A stretch of 64,000 nucleotides of DNA from Oscheius sp. JU75 (Eukaryota; Nematoda; Chromadorea; Rhabditida; Rhabditidae): positions 4,836,001 to 4,900,000 of the forward strand of contig JASJZC010000002.1 in NCBI GenBank assembly GCA_037178855.1, in the 5' to 3' direction. Made by a program: the position numbers and the translations under genes. A model generated the notes under the pieces. It saw nothing but the letters and a program-made list of their open reading frames with translations, was not told the DNA's origin and made no database searches. Shown piece by piece: positions 27,601 through 40,400 of this stretch; position 1 is the first letter of the stretch; each line of letters starts with the position of its first letter.

Positions 27601-30600
27601 GTTAGTAGCCGCCCCCTATTTTCAACCAGTCGTCACATTTTAAACCTCGCGCCCATCACGCTAACTCGAAGGCTATCAGAGAACTTCTCAAATATCTATA
27701 TAGCGTACGGCACCACAACTAGTCTGAGGATATCCCTTCCCGTCGGGCATGTTCTCATGGCCTAATTTACCACCTATAATCCACGTGTTCTTCACACTGG
27801 ATCTGTATCTCAATTGGCCTGAGATCCCAGTGTCGCAATATTTTATCTCTCCTGTCCTCTTATCGGTCGACCCAAGAAGGTAGACAGACACGTAGGCCCT
27901 TTTTCTCAGACCATAATGTCAAATGGACAGCGTCTATAGTCCGACGGAACGGTTGCGACTCTTCGTTTTTCTCCAATATTTGCCGCGACAATACTCGGGG
28001 CGGGAGACGACCTCCTTAGCCAAAGCAAATAGTGTTTAAGATGGATTTCTTGAATCTGGCAGTCATTAGAGCTCATGGTAGACAGGTCGGCCTTCCCGAA
28101 AGGACTGTCTGATAAGGATCTTGAAGGTCACAGAGACAGAGAGAGGGCTATCCCCGGATCTCACGTCCTTTTCCGACAGTTGTTCCTTTACGGCAGTCCC
28201 GGGTAGTAGATCTGTTACTCTCTGTGCCTGATCTCTCTTTGGCACAGATTTTTTGGTTCTGAACTGAACCAGACTGTGAGTCATACTGATCCATTGATTC
28301 CATGCTACACGCTTTTGACTTACAGCGGTTGCGTGAGAGTCTAGCCGGCTAGACTCGGTGACCCTACAGTCCCTCCACCCTCACTCACTATTATTTTGGC
28401 TCAATACATTAGTAATCTCAAGAGTCAGAGTTGTTTGTGTGGGATACGTCCATTCTGGGAGTATGACTCTTTGATCAGACACGGAATTTGAGGGGAGACT
28501 CGTCGTTTGGTCGCGTGAGACTAAGTTCCACGTCCTCTTAAAAGTTATCAGTCCATTCCTAAAAGTCGCAACTTTCAGTGGCACCTACGAGACGTCGGTT
28601 CTCTTATCTCTACCGGCAGGACAGGCGCCAGTGAGATAGAGACAGTCCTCAGAGAGTAGCCTTGGCAATTCCGCTCTCGGTCCCCTCTAGCGGAAAGTCC
28701 TAGACAGAACAAACAGTTTGTGCATTTTTTCCGCCACAGACTACTGCACTTTCCCGCCCGGAGGATGTTGCTTAGCGCGCAGCTGCTCTCTTTGCTGCTG
28801 CTCTCAAGCAATACATCTTTCTCTTTAAAGAGACTTCTTCGTACACTCTTTCTTCTTCCGTCTGGTTGCTTTCAGAGGAATTGTTTTTGCTTAGGCATGG
28901 CTCTCGGGACAAATATTTAGACGGCGTTCCATTCCCACTTCTCCTTGTTGTTGCTATCTCTCTGATTAGGTCTCGTCTACAGAGAGTGGATTCTGCAAAA
29001 GAGCGGCTGTACTTATGCAAAGCTGAGAGAGAGACGAGGTCAATTGGCTTGCACTCGAGCTGCATCACGCTCTGTTGACCGAAGTTTGCTCCTGACCTGT
29101 TTTCATTTTTCTGTTTCCCCCCGAGAGAGAGAGAGAGCGAATAACAGGTCTTATTTACCCCCCGTGTCGTTGGCAGCAGCAGAATCAATGAGAACGAGCG
29201 TTCCTTTCGGAGGCGCCGCCTCTCACCCTGTTGCTCACAGTGAGAAGCAGCTGGAGCTGTCCCCCTTTGACCGAGGACTAAAAAACGCGACCAAGTCTTC
29301 CTCTTCCCCCGTCGCGCCCGGCGCCGAACAGCCACCACGGCTGTTTCGCATCGATTTTTTTGGTTCCCCCTCCCTCCCCCTGTCTGGCTCGACCCTGTCC
29401 AGCTGTCCGTCTGGCTTTCACGTGGCGCTCTTTTTGGCGCGCTTTTTTCCGCCTCCTCACAAGGAGAGCTTTCCCGCCAAAAGTTGGATCCTGTTTTCCT
29501 CTCGTCGACGCGAGGACACAAAGCCTCTCTCTATCTCCTTCTGGTTCTAATGGCCTCACTGTCTAAACACTGCAAGATAAAGTTGTTGTCCCTCTCTCTC
29601 GCTCTCTATGGTGGGGCAAAAAAATCAGGACTGCAAATCGCCAAAATTGAGTTACATCTCTTGGCTACTCATACCTCTACGAACCTCAAACTTTGGATGG
29701 TTCACTTTAGTTGGGAAGTCTCTGATCTAGAATTTGACTGACTCTTTCTCTCTACTTTGAAATCTGGCTTGTAATCTTCTACGAACAGCTGACCGGAGCT
29801 TGCAGCCTGTTGACTGGACTCGTCTGCATCCAATCATGCACTTTAGCAACATTTTCCTCTCTACCTGTCCTTTCGCGTCATCTCTACTTTTATCAGAGCA
29901 GCTGGACGTTGTGCTTATCTGGGACTTATGCTTCTCCCACAATCCATACTTTTACGTCCCCAGAGTCATATTGTTTAGAAACTGTCAGGAAATAACAATT
30001 CGATTATTACATAAGAGTATGTCTACGACTAGTGCGCTCGTTTCATAACTCGCTGGAAAAAACGGCTGGCAATGTAAACTTGGACCTTGAAAGAGGCGTA
30101 GAAAAACTCTTTGGAACGCCAAGGACATCCACCTTTCTCCCGTCTCTTGGCAAAGAGCAGTTCTCAATTCCCCCAGTTTTTGTATCACTTCCTCTTTTTT
30201 GGTAGCGCAACGTGGAATACTAATGTCTCTGGGAGGCCAGACAGATCCGTCATTCCGACTTGAATCACTTGACTGTAATGTGTCTGGCTCTAGCCGACAG
30301 TCCCTTGTTGTCTCCTCGCTCTTTCCCCGAAAATGGCTTCCTCTCTCCGGAAGCGATAACAGCCTCTTCAGACAAAAGATCATGATCACAGACACGATTG
30401 ATCCGTCTGCCTCCTGGTGTCCTTACACTCTTTTGACACGCGGCAGCATTTCTCACACACTCTCCCGCCCGAACTATCTTTCAAAAAGCTTAACCTAGCA
30501 GTACTTTTTCCTCCTCCGATCTGCCAGCTGGGATCCAGAAAATTAGTGATTCACGTGAGAATACTGTCGGCCTCTTCAAGGCCTTTTCTCGGCCTTGGTA

Positions 30601-30734
30601 CTGTAGTCGGAGGGGTCAGTCTGATTTTCTCTTCTTTCCGGAAACTCTTACTCCTCCCTTCGAATCTCTCAAACGATCTTCTTTCAGTTGGGCGTTGTAT
30701 GTACCAACAAATCGCCCACTAAGTCGTCTCAAAC
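24662..30734. other. Six-kilobase stretch without a recognisable gene
   Basis: This is by far the largest gap in an otherwise dense window. Open frames here are short, overlap in several frames and show no motif. It holds several (GA)n tracts: 25865-25884, about 26345-26355, 26927-26944 and 29123-29137. It may be the upstream regulatory region of the Ulp/SENP gene, old transposon debris, or long 5' leaders. I see no tRNA, rRNA or CRISPR. Confidence 0.5.
25865..25884. repeat. (GA)n microsatellite
   Basis: About ten GA units. Similar tracts occur at 26927-26944, 29123-29137 and 46693-46713. Confidence 0.85.
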
Positions 30735-32156
30735 ATGGAAGTATCAAGAGTACAGCAGACCGGCTTCGGCTGCTTCGGCAGCTACGACAGTCGACCGAGC
30801 TTCTCGAAGGACCCTTTCCTATCTTGTAGCTATGAAGATCATGAGATGAGCTATGGTACTTTTATATAACTCTTCATCTAAGAGTATCTGTTCAGAGTGT
30901 GAGTCTACAGCCCATTCCAACAACGATTCCGAAGATGTGGCCTCAGAAAGTGTTCCCTCGTCCTCTTCATCCTATTCCGACGACTACGATGAAGTTATGG
31001 ATATGGAAATGGACGATTGTAAAGATGTTGACCAGGTTCGTTCTTTGTTCACCTTGAGTAGCAACTTTCTTATCTCGTTTTTTTTAACACAAAAGATACG
31101 ACTGACAGCTGTCTAATGAGAGCATTCCAACTGTCTGATTGAGATTAGAAGCTGTCAGAAGTTGATTGCTATAGTAGGGGCATCTGAAAAACTTTTCAAA
31201 TAATTTTATGAACAACTTCTTCAGGGAGATGTCTACGAGTTGGCCGCCTCGACAGAAATGCTGCGGATTCGGTTTCCCTTCCAGTCGATCTCAATTCGTC
31301 TTTCTGACTTTTGTTGTCTGCAACCGAAGGTGAGTCTGTTTATTTGGACAGCAGTCGAGAGAGATAGAGAGAGTGCACCTCTCTGCCAAAAGAGCTAACT
31401 AATGAGGGACCATTTTGCAGGATCTCCTGAATGACACAATTGTGGATTTCTGTCTCAACCATATCGTCGAACATATCCTTCCGGACGATCCTAGTCGACG
31501 AGTCACCGTCCTGCCGTCCGTCTTCTATCACAATCTTTCACTTCTGGACGCTGCCAGTCACCACGAGGACGTGCAGAATCTGTCCCCGGAGAAGCAACTA
31601 GATGCTCGATTCGGAGATGTCCTGGAATTTGTCGAGGGTTTCGATCTTCAAGAAGTCGACTACATTGTGATTCCCGTCAACGAATGGGATCATTGGTCCT
31701 TGGCCGTGGTCTGTCATCCCTTCACAGCCAACGGAAGAATCGTCTACTTTGACTCGAAGCTGACGGAAGATCTGAACAACGTCCAGAACATTTCGAACCT
31801 AATCAACGAGTTCTTGAAATACGCTTGGCTCAGGTGGCGTGGTGAACAATGCCAGTTCAGCCTATCTCCCTCGATTCCGAGGAATCTGGCCCAACAAGAG
31901 AACACCTTCGACTGCGGAGTCTATCTTCTGGAGTTCGCTAGACGGTTTCTTCTCTCACCACCACAAAACGTAGGTTGTCTCATGATACAGTTTCTCATCC
32001 CCACGATTTCAGCTCGACTCGTTCGATTTTGCTGCCGAATACCAGGACTTCACGATTGTGAACTGTCGCGAAGAGATGCAACGGGCCGTCCTCGCTCTCT
32101 GCTCAAATCGGTCCGTCTGGGAACCGTTGATGACTTTGCTCAACCGCCAAAACTAA
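30735..32156 (+). CDS. Ulp1/SENP-family SUMO (or ubiquitin-like) cysteine protease
   Basis: C48 peptidase that removes or matures SUMO-type modifiers. Exons: 30735-30855, 30896-31035, 31225-31329, 31421-31969 and 32013-32156, all in phase, about 353 residues. The N-terminal 85 residues are acidic and Ser-rich, with no domain. A SENP6/7-type run-in (RIRFPFQSISIRLSDF ... LQPKDLLNDTIVDFCLNH) leads into the catalytic core. The core has His in NEWDHWSLAVV, Asp in VYFDSK, oxyanion Gln and catalytic Cys in QQENTFDCGVYLLEF. The run-in and an insert (DAASHHEDVQNLSP) suggest the SENP6/7 branch rather than SENP1/2. A plus AATAAA at 32652-32657 marks a 500-nt 3' UTR that reaches the convergent gene at 32707. 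Confidence 0.93.
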
Positions 32157-32706
32157 AAACTTGTTGCTGTTTCTACACAAAAAAACCTCCTAAAAACTAC
32201 ACTACGAATTGTTGCCTTGTTACTCTCCCTCCTTGTTACTCCCTTGTTAACCAAATTCGAATTCCTCCTACACTCCTCCTCTTGACAAATATCCGAAAAG
32301 CACACCTACAAGTACAGGTTTGGCGGTCTAGCCCCTATAGTTATCAAATTTCTATTGTATGCTCTTCTCACTGCCTATGGGTAGGACTCTTTTTCATCGA
32401 GTCCGGTCATTCCACCATCTTTGACCCAACACACGCTGTTTGCTCCGGTTGATACTGTTACCCTGTTCTGTTCTGTTTGGTTGGTCCCTTGTTGTTGATT
32501 TCTCCCTGACCAGCTCTCCAGAATTCTTCACTGGGTTTTGGTGTCCTCTCGTTACTGTCGGTCTTTCCCAAATACCCATCCCCATTTTCTGGTTTCGTGT
32601 TGATTATTCTTTGTCCCTTTTGGGAAGCAATATGGGCCTTTGGTCATGTTGAATAAACGTGTTGTCTTCCACTCTTCATTCTTTGCTATTTATTCGGCTT
32701 TTTCAT

Positions 32707-33601
32707 CTACAGACGAAGGACGAGACATTGACAGGCTCCGCCACTCTTCATGAACTCGCTCATATCGACCTCGGTCACTTTGAAGCCGCGACTCTTCAGA
32801 GCCTCACGGGTTTCTTGACCGACTCCGATCGGAGAGATGACATTCTTCCGGATGGTAATGGCATTGCAGACAAAGGCGTTGGCCTCCTTCTCGGAGATGG
32901 CGATCGACTTTGGCAGACGACGGAGAATCTGAAAGCATTTATGACTGACTTAAAAACACAGGGAACACCTCCTTCTGAGTCTTCTCAGAGAAGGCTGGTG
33001 GGTACCAGAGAGCAGATTCCTCATCGAGAGGTGCGAAACAAGTGTCAAGATGATAGAAATTGGGAAGAGTCAGCTCACAGATGACAGTCTCAAAGTCTCC
33101 CAACTTGGCCACCTTCTCGTAGACTCCTTTAGCACTCCGAGGTCCGAAGCCAGCCCAAAGAGTCTTAGGATCGGAGAAGACAGCATCTCCTCCGCCTTCG
33201 AAGAACTCCGGGTATTCTTCACCCAGCGTGGTGAACTTATTGTCCTTGAACCATTTGAGGTAGTGGGTCTGCTCTCCAGTTCGTTCCATGTGACGGAACC
33301 GACTAAGGTAGACCTTGTTCTGATGGACAAGACCACTGTTACAGACGAAGACTTGGTCAGGAAGGCCAGCAGTCTGATCCATGGTCAGAACCTGGACCCC
33401 TTCTCCCTCAATCGCCTTCTTCAGATCCGTCCACTGGGTCATGGCTTTGGCTTTATCGACCACCCCACCCATCCAGGGGTTGATAGAGTACTGAAAAGTA
33501 ATACTTTGGGTGGAAGGGAAAAGATTAACCTCTACAGTGAAATGTTGTGGCGGAATCATGAGGACTCTCTTGATGAGCATGCTGGCAGCTCGGGAACCCA
33601 T
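32707..33601 (-). CDS. Amidinotransferase-superfamily hydrolase, DDAH-/arginine-deiminase-like
   Basis: Cytosolic enzyme predicted to cleave a guanidino or methylarginine substrate. Three exons (33601-33530, 33490-32969, 32928-32707) join in phase to 271 residues. The start is the ATG two bases after the acceptor TTCTTCCAG. Sequence after it, LMIPPQHFTVEYSINPWM, is the family's opening motif (M.PP.HF.VEY.INPWM). Substrate-side residues are in FEGGGDAVF, the catalytic His in NFYHLDTCFAPL, and the catalytic Cys near the C-terminus in SGGACQCLVLRL. An AATAAA follows the stop by about ten bases. Exact substrate cannot be told from sequence; nitric-oxide-linked DDAH activity is one possibility. 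Confidence 0.85.
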
Positions 33602-34133
33602 CTCTGGAAGAAACTGGTAGAGTTCAAGAAGTTCTGGACAGAAAGTGTCCGCAACCAAGAGCGACTGATGACCGGTTCTGGCCCCAATCGTAAAATCGAT
33701 TCTCCCAGAAGCATTTGATACCCGTTGGTTGTAATTCCAGGAAAAGAGACTGATTTACGAGTGATGAAGGATAACTAACCTTGAGAAGGGTCAGTCATGA
33801 TGCGCTCGACCGCAGATGGGCAAGATAAGGCTACTGGGCAAAGCAGTTTGCACTGGCAGACGGGGGAAAGGGAAACGAAATGGTGACGTATAAAAGGAAT
33901 GTGATTGTTACTTCTAGGAAAGGGCATCACGGACGGGCAAGTAAACTCGGGTCATGTTTGATTCGTTCTAGACATTCGAGTTCTGATCTGGCAGTTGCAC
34001 TGCAGAGACACAACAGATGGGAAAAGAATATAAGGTGAATTACAGAACTTCGCCGGCCAGCTTTTACAAGGAAACTTGTTGCTTCTAAAGAACAAAACTT
34101 CACAATAACTACAAGAAAATACATTTATTTGAT
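33602..34133. other. Spacer between the DDAH-like gene and the GST kappa gene
   Basis: About 530 bp between a minus-strand start and a minus-strand stop. It holds the 3' UTR of the kappa GST (AATAAA a few bases after its stop) and the promoter or outron of the DDAH-like gene. No other gene seen. Confidence 0.5.
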
Positions 34134-34959
34134 TCAAAGTTTAGCGGCATGTTCGATCTTGCCATCAGTGAACTCCTCTCCAATCAGGTGTCCAATCAGA
34201 TGAAAACGGTCTGACCCAAAATAGCAATGCTCTTGACCATCCTTGTGAACAACGATCCACGGAGCACCGAAAGCCTTTAGTTCAATGGCTGCATTTGTGT
34301 TTTTCTTCAACAAATCTCCGTACTTTTCCTTAGAAGAAAGAGTGATAATTTCGGAATGATCCTTGATGCCAGCAGCTTTCAGCACCTGATATCTTACACA
34401 TTTATTGTCGTCATTTTCCCTTACTGATTCGTGATCTTCAGCAGAGAAAATTGGAAGACCTTTGCTCCAGATTCTATTCCAGTAGTGTCTACTTGTCGTC
34501 TCCAACAATTCTGGGTGTTTCTCCTGAATCGCAAGGAGAATTTTCTGAGCAGGAGCAGAGCTTTGGGTTTTAATCCAAGTCTTGAAGTCTTTTGGAAAAT
34601 TCAGATTCAGCCCCCAGAAGGCGTTGTTCACTTTCAGATCAGCTATCATGTAAGCGCCTTTGTTCTTCACGGCAAGTGGAGCCTTATTGCCTAAAAGAAT
34701 TTGATCCGAGATTATGAGAAATATACCTGAACTGACCATGATGTCTCTCAACAGGAAAGGTTTCAAGTTAACCGAAATCGGCCATACCTTCTGGTACCGC
34801 AAGAGTCCCTAAGCTTTTTTTTAAAAGGGACACTAAAGACTAACCTCGAATCCGACCCAAGAATAGGGAGAAATAACATCGTAGTATAGATCAACAGCAA
34901 TTTTTCTTGTTTCTGAAAACTTGTGAGAAAGAATATAGGAAAATCCTACTGGAAGCCAT
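34134..34959 (-). CDS. Kappa-class glutathione S-transferase, copy 1, with peroxisomal C-terminus
   Basis: DsbA/thioredoxin-fold GST found in mitochondria and peroxisomes. The first exon is only ten bases (34959-34950, ATGGCTTCCA); spliced to the next it gives MASKTRKIAVDLYYDVISPYSW. The active-site Ser of the family is the first Ser of SPYSW. Further family marks are FWGLNLNFPKDF, FGAPWIVVHKDG and FGSDRFHLIGHLIGE. The protein ends HAAKL, and AKL is an accepted PTS1 peroxisome signal. About 215-225 residues, normal for the class. It lies head-to-head with copy 2 and shares its exon plan, including the ten-base first exon, so the two arose by duplication. Confidence 0.93.
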
Positions 34960-35134
34960 TGGAAAGACGAACTGTCAGCTGGCAGACCGATAAACGCATG
35001 GAGAGAGGTCAGATGAGTGAACTTTTGAGAGGGTACAAAGTACGTCCTCCAACGAAATCTTTGGCCTATTTAGAAAAAGCTCGGACTATTGTTGATTGAT
35101 CGATAAAGGACTCGGGACTGCGTTCGCTTTGGCC
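34960..35134. promoter_or_regulatory. Bidirectional promoter between two divergent GST kappa genes
   Basis: Only 175 bp separate the two ATGs, so both promoters must overlap here. It contains two CGATAAA motifs that could serve as GATA-factor sites; this is weak evidence. Confidence 0.6.
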
Positions 35135-35970
35135 ATGACGGCTAGTTTGTTTGTTTTCTACAAACTTTCTTATTTCTTTTTTTCAGAAACGGAAAAAATA
35201 GCCGTAGATCTGTACTACGATGTGATTTCTCCTTACGCTTGGATTGCATTCGAGGGGCTGATCAGATACCAACAAATTTGGCCGATCGCGGTCAACTACA
35301 AACTATTCTCTTTGAGAGATATCATGCTTTCTACGGGTACGAACTTTAACATTATAAAATTGGCGTATTAGGAAACAAGGCTCCGTTGGTGGTCAAGAAC
35401 AAGTTCATTTATGAGAAGGAGGATCTCCGAAGGAACAATGAGTTCTGGGGAATGGACATCAAGCTACCAAAGGTTTCTTTTTAGAATTCCTTCCTATTTT
35501 TTGCTTTTCAGGACTTCAAAGCCTGGATCAGCAATCCTGAAAGTACCACGTCCGCCCAGAAAATTCTGCTCACAATCCAGGAAGAACAGCCAGAGATGTT
35601 GGGAAGAACAAGCAGAATATATTGGGACAGAATGTATACCAAGGGACTACCTATTTTTAACGAGGAAGACCATGAGATTGTAAGAGTTTCTCCGATATCA
35701 TTTTCATGTTTCGTCCAGATTTTGAAGACAGCTGGTTTCACAGATCCTACCAAGTTTATTCAATTGTCTACTGAAGAAAAGTACGAAAAGCAGTTAAAGC
35801 AGAACACGGACGAAGCTCTGGATCTCAAAGCATTTGGCGCCCCATGGATTGTAGTTTATAAGGATGGGAAACAACATTGCTTCTTTGGATCCGATCGCTT
35901 CCATCACATTGCTCATCTGATCGGAGAGACTTTCACAAGTGGGAAAAAAGAATTTGATGTCAAACTGTAG
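35135..35970 (+). CDS. Kappa-class glutathione S-transferase, copy 2
   Basis: First exon 35135-35144 (ATGACGGCTA), then TEKIAVDLYYDVISPYAWIAFEG. The catalytic Ser in SPYAW is kept. Introns sit at the same places as in copy 1. Later marks are LPKDFKAW, FGAPWIVVYKDGKQHCFFGSDRF and AHLIGETF. It ends DVKL, a poor peroxisome signal compared with AKL in copy 1, which hints at different localisation of the paralogues. Expected role is glutathione conjugation or a DsbA-like redox function. Confidence 0.93.
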
Positions 35971-37440
35971 GCATAAAGAATAATATTTCTGTTTGGATTG
36001 AGCTGTTCTGGAGATGCAAGACTTGGAGTATTTTGGATATCTATAAAAACATACCGAAACGAATTATACCTCCAATCCTTTCGACGTTGCACATTTTCCA
36101 CTAAGCAATGCTGTTGGCGGCCACGTGCAGCCATAAGTGTATTTTTATGAGCTCACTGAAGTGATATCACTCTTCTTATTTGTTCACATTTTCGCCTAAC
36201 AGACTCTTCTTGAACGGATCAGCTTTTCCAGTTTGTAGTTCTCTTATCTTCCTGATCATATTACCGCCAAAGAACATGCTGTACCGCTCAATTCTGTGCT
36301 GACCTGTTTTGCTTTAAGCATGTTTTCTTCTTGCACAATCTCTTTTGAAATCTGTGTAAAGACCTACAAGTTTTTTTCTGCTCTCTATGAGTTGACCTTT
36401 CGGCGATACTTCTCAATCCAGTAGCTGTTCCTGTCCCTATCAGAAGGAGCTTCTGTTCACTGATAAAGCGTTTTATTTTAAGACATTTCCCGGACTTTCA
36501 TATCCTGCAAATACACACAGAAAAGTGATTCAATCTCTATTAACATTCCTCTGGTACACATTTTCTGTCGGCGGCCTGAAATGAGCTGATAGTGAGCCAT
36601 AGTGGGCGTCCATAAAAAAATCTTCTTCGCCTCGTTTTCCCTCCCAAAATACAGAAAAGTTTCTCTTGAGCACAAGGCTTCCTGACTCTGTTCCCCCGGC
36701 AACCAGGTTTCCCCGGCTTTGTTTTGCTTCGAAGACGTCGGTGTCTCTCTCTTGGCGCTCTAACCACATTTTTCTCCACTCAATTATGCTCCGATTCATA
36801 GAGAGCGAAGGCGTAGTCGAATCAATCGACTGCTGTTCTTTTTTTTTTGTTTGAAAGTGAGAGAGACTACCAGATAGTGGAAAAGTCATTCAATTTCTTC
36901 TCAGACATAGGGGACGAATCAGTTCTCAAACAGGACAGCGGACTAGTATCCGCTTAGAAATCCCTTAGAACTCCGAAGTTGAACACATCGATTAGCTGTC
37001 CTTTTGGACCCGAGAAAAGTATTACTGAAGAAGGACGGGACTATTTGCAACACTCACGTCACTTTGTATCCTTGAAAGCCTCGTAATAGCCCTTCTGTGA
37101 GAGCCATTTCTCTTCTCGTTTTGGCTACAAATTTCTTCAGCTGGTACATTTGTCAGTCCAGACGTTGCTCTTAAGGAAGTGCGTCAATGCATTAGTGACA
37201 TGGCGGGAAGTGAGTCTATGATCATTTTTTTCACCATTCTATCATTTTTCAGTTGATCTCATTTTTCATTGTCGCAGTATTTCTTGTCCTCTAGTATCTA
37301 GTCTTTGTACCAGAGCTTATCCCACACTTCCAGTCACCTTCTTGATTCCTCTTAAGCCGCTCCCATTTCCTTGTCAACATATTTTCCTCCAGCTTTTCCA
37401 ACCTGTATTGAACCCTCTTCATCAGTCATCTTTTCAGAAA
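35971..37440. other. Intergenic region before KCNQ
   Basis: 1.5 kb with overlapping short frames on both strands (the longest is 119 codons, 36530-36889 minus) but no recognisable domain. Probably 3' UTR of GST copy 2 plus KCNQ upstream sequence. Confidence 0.4.
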
Positions 37441-40400
37441 ATGACAGACGATCTCTCGGAAAGGAGCGCTATTCTGCCGGCTGGCGCAATTGGATTCCTG
37501 GCTGGAGACGGTCTCGAAAAGGTTCGTTCTGGGGTACGGGAGCTGACCGCGAGGAAGTTTTTCAATATATAGGAGGTCGGGATAATCTCCCCCGGATTTC
37601 CCCTCTAAGAAACAGCTCAGTCTTCTTTCCTCCACATGGAGTTGTGTCTCGACATGGTACAGGTATGACTTTCGGAAATCAATGTAGCTGTGATATAACG
37701 AGGCGAAATGTCTTTATCTCGGGGTCTCATTGCTACCGGGAGAGAACATAGCTGAGGTCGTCTGTCTTGTCGGAGAAACTGCACTATTTGTAAAATCACC
37801 TGGGAAAATGATAAATATCTGAGAGCACCCCGGTCAATACTCTCTAACACCTCTTGTTCGATACTTTCTCCTGACAATTTTCTCGCAACTCTGTTCCATT
37901 TCTTCTCGCAATTATTGGAAGTATGTGTCAGTGTCTAACCTTTGACTTTCACTATGGTCATTAGAGTGACTCAATCTGTCCGTCTGCCTGTAGTTGGATT
38001 AGAAATAGCTACTGCTTCCAAAGTGCTTCTCGAGAGTTGTCCTACTCGACTACAATCCCACATTTACGTGTCTCTAATGACCTTTCTTCGACTCATGCAT
38101 CTTGCAATTTTGGCTCTAGACATTTACCAGCCGTCCTCTTTTTCTCGTCAGCATTTCAAAAAGTACATTGTCTCAATTGAAGAATACAAATCATCCACCT
38201 TGGCGATCTCCTCAGCTTTGGACATCGATTCGAATGGCTCTTCTCGAACCATTACACCAGGTGGTGACTCCCTTTTCCTGTCCGAAACACACGCAGCGTC
38301 TCATTCTCCCAACCTTTAGTTGTTTCCAATGCTCGCAAACTCTCGCGAATGTACTCGGCTCTAACAAATAAGGCCATACACTATGGCACCTGGGAGATTG
38401 AGAACGGTCTTCAGAAGTTTAACGATCGCAAATGGGTGAGTTGGGGTTGTTCTCTTTTTGACCAAACTAATCGTGAATTTACAGATGTTCGACTCCAGAT
38501 ACAGGATTCAAAAAGAACGAAAAGCTGCGAAGCCTACTCTACAGAGTATGGTGAGTTTTTCTTTCCTATTTTCTAGTGGTTTCCAATTTCTTTCAATTCA
38601 ATTTCTGCAGGTTTACAACTGTCTCGAGCGACCAGCTGGCTGGAAATGCTTCCTTTATCATTTTAGGTACGACTTTTTTCAATTCTGGTCCCATCTTTAC
38701 AAATCTAGTGTCTTCGTAGTAGTCCTAGTCTGTCTCATACTCTCCGTTCTCTCCACAGTCGAGGATCACAGTCAGTATGCGGGAGAGCTACTGTATGTTT
38801 TAGTAAGTCTCCTTCCTTGCCTAAAAATATCTCGGTCTTAGGAAGTAATTCTAGTCTTCTTCTTCGCCATCGAATATTGTATACGATTGTGGGCGGCCGG
38901 ATGTCGTTCGAAGTATCTCGGAGTCATGGGACGATTCCGCTTTGCGAGGAAGCCGATCTCCATCATTGGTCTCGTTATTGCTTTTTTTTCTCTCCAACTA
39001 ATCCTGTCTAGATCTATGTGTTGTCATCGCCAGCATTACGGTAATCATGTTCGGAAGCGAAGGACAAGTCTTTGCTACCAGTGCCATCAGAGGAGTCAGA
39101 TTCCTTCAGATTCTTCGGATGCTCCATGTCGACCGACAAGGAGGCACATGGTCTGTTTTCCATTTGAGTTATACTGGACAAATTTCAGGAGACTGCTCGG
39201 TTCAGTCGTCTTCATCCACCGACAAGAACTTATTACCACCTTGTACATAGGATTCCTCGGTCTCATCTTCTCCTCCTACTTTGTCTATTTGGCAGAGAAA
39301 GACCATCTCACTCCGGATAACAAACAAGCTTTCACTAGCTACGCAGATGCTCTCTGGTGGGGAGTTGTGAGTTTTCTTTAGAAATTCGATGTACCTAACC
39401 ATCCCAGATCACTATGACCACGATAGGCTACGGCGACGTGGTTCCACAGACTTGGCTGGGACGGATTGTGGCTTCGTGCTTCTCCATCTTCGCGATTTCT
39501 TTTTTTGCTCTTCCTGCGGTAACTCTGCGGAGAGAGGACTAGAACGTTATGCTTCAGGGTATTCTGGGATCTGGGTTTGCTCTGAAAGTACAGCAGAAAC
39601 AGCGCCAGAAGCACTTCAACAGACAGATTCCCGCAGCTGCTACCCTCATCCAGTGTCTCTGGAGATGTCATGCAGCGGATCGGCATGACTCTCAGACATG
39701 GTAAGTTTCTTGGAAAAGTAGACTCAGGAGCAAGTTTGCTGGGGTATAACCTCTGGCAAGTCCAGTTTCTGACAAGTTTTGGCAAGTCAGTCTCCAAACT
39801 TGGAATTATTTTACTAGTTCAAATTCAACTTTTCAGGAAAGTGCACATTGACCCATTGGCTCGAGAGACCCACGAGATTTTCAAGAAGTCCAACGGAGTC
39901 CATAACCACGACAATGTGGTCAATCGAAAGATGCCGGCTCTGTTCAGAAAACAACAATCAAAGTAACAAACTCTATTGTTATTCGTACTGCACTCCTAGA
40001 TCCAGTCTGGTCGGAAAGAAGACACGTACTTCGGCCATCAGTGTTGACATGGAAATGGGCGAAGCTAGAAAGGCTCGTTCGAGTGACAACGAAGACGACG
40101 GGTCGAAGAACGATTTGAGGAGGAAGGTCCTGTGTCGAGGAGAAGATTTGGACATTGACGATACTGAGGACACACCCCTTGGCGGACCTGCTCCGATTGC
40201 TCAGTGGGTTATTAGTAGTAGAAGTTTTGATCTCTTGTTTCAGTGTCTGTGATCTGACCGAAACCCACAGGAACGCGATCAGAGCCATCCGAAAGATCAA
40301 GTACTTCGTGGCCCGAAGGAAATTCCAACAGGCCAGAAAGCCATACGATGTGAGAGACGTTATCGAGCAGTACTCTCAGGGACACTTGAATATGATGGTC

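Noticed and set aside
33796-33798. An ATG (MTDPSQ) as start of the DDAH-like gene
   Set aside because: It does not join the downstream exons in phase; the ATG at 33601, right after TTCCAG, opens with the family's own motif.
33889-33896. TATAAAAG box on the plus strand
   Set aside because: No plus-strand gene starts nearby; likely chance.
36530-36889. 119-codon minus-strand frame
   Set aside because: Several overlapping frames are open here, with no domain, acceptor or neighbour support.
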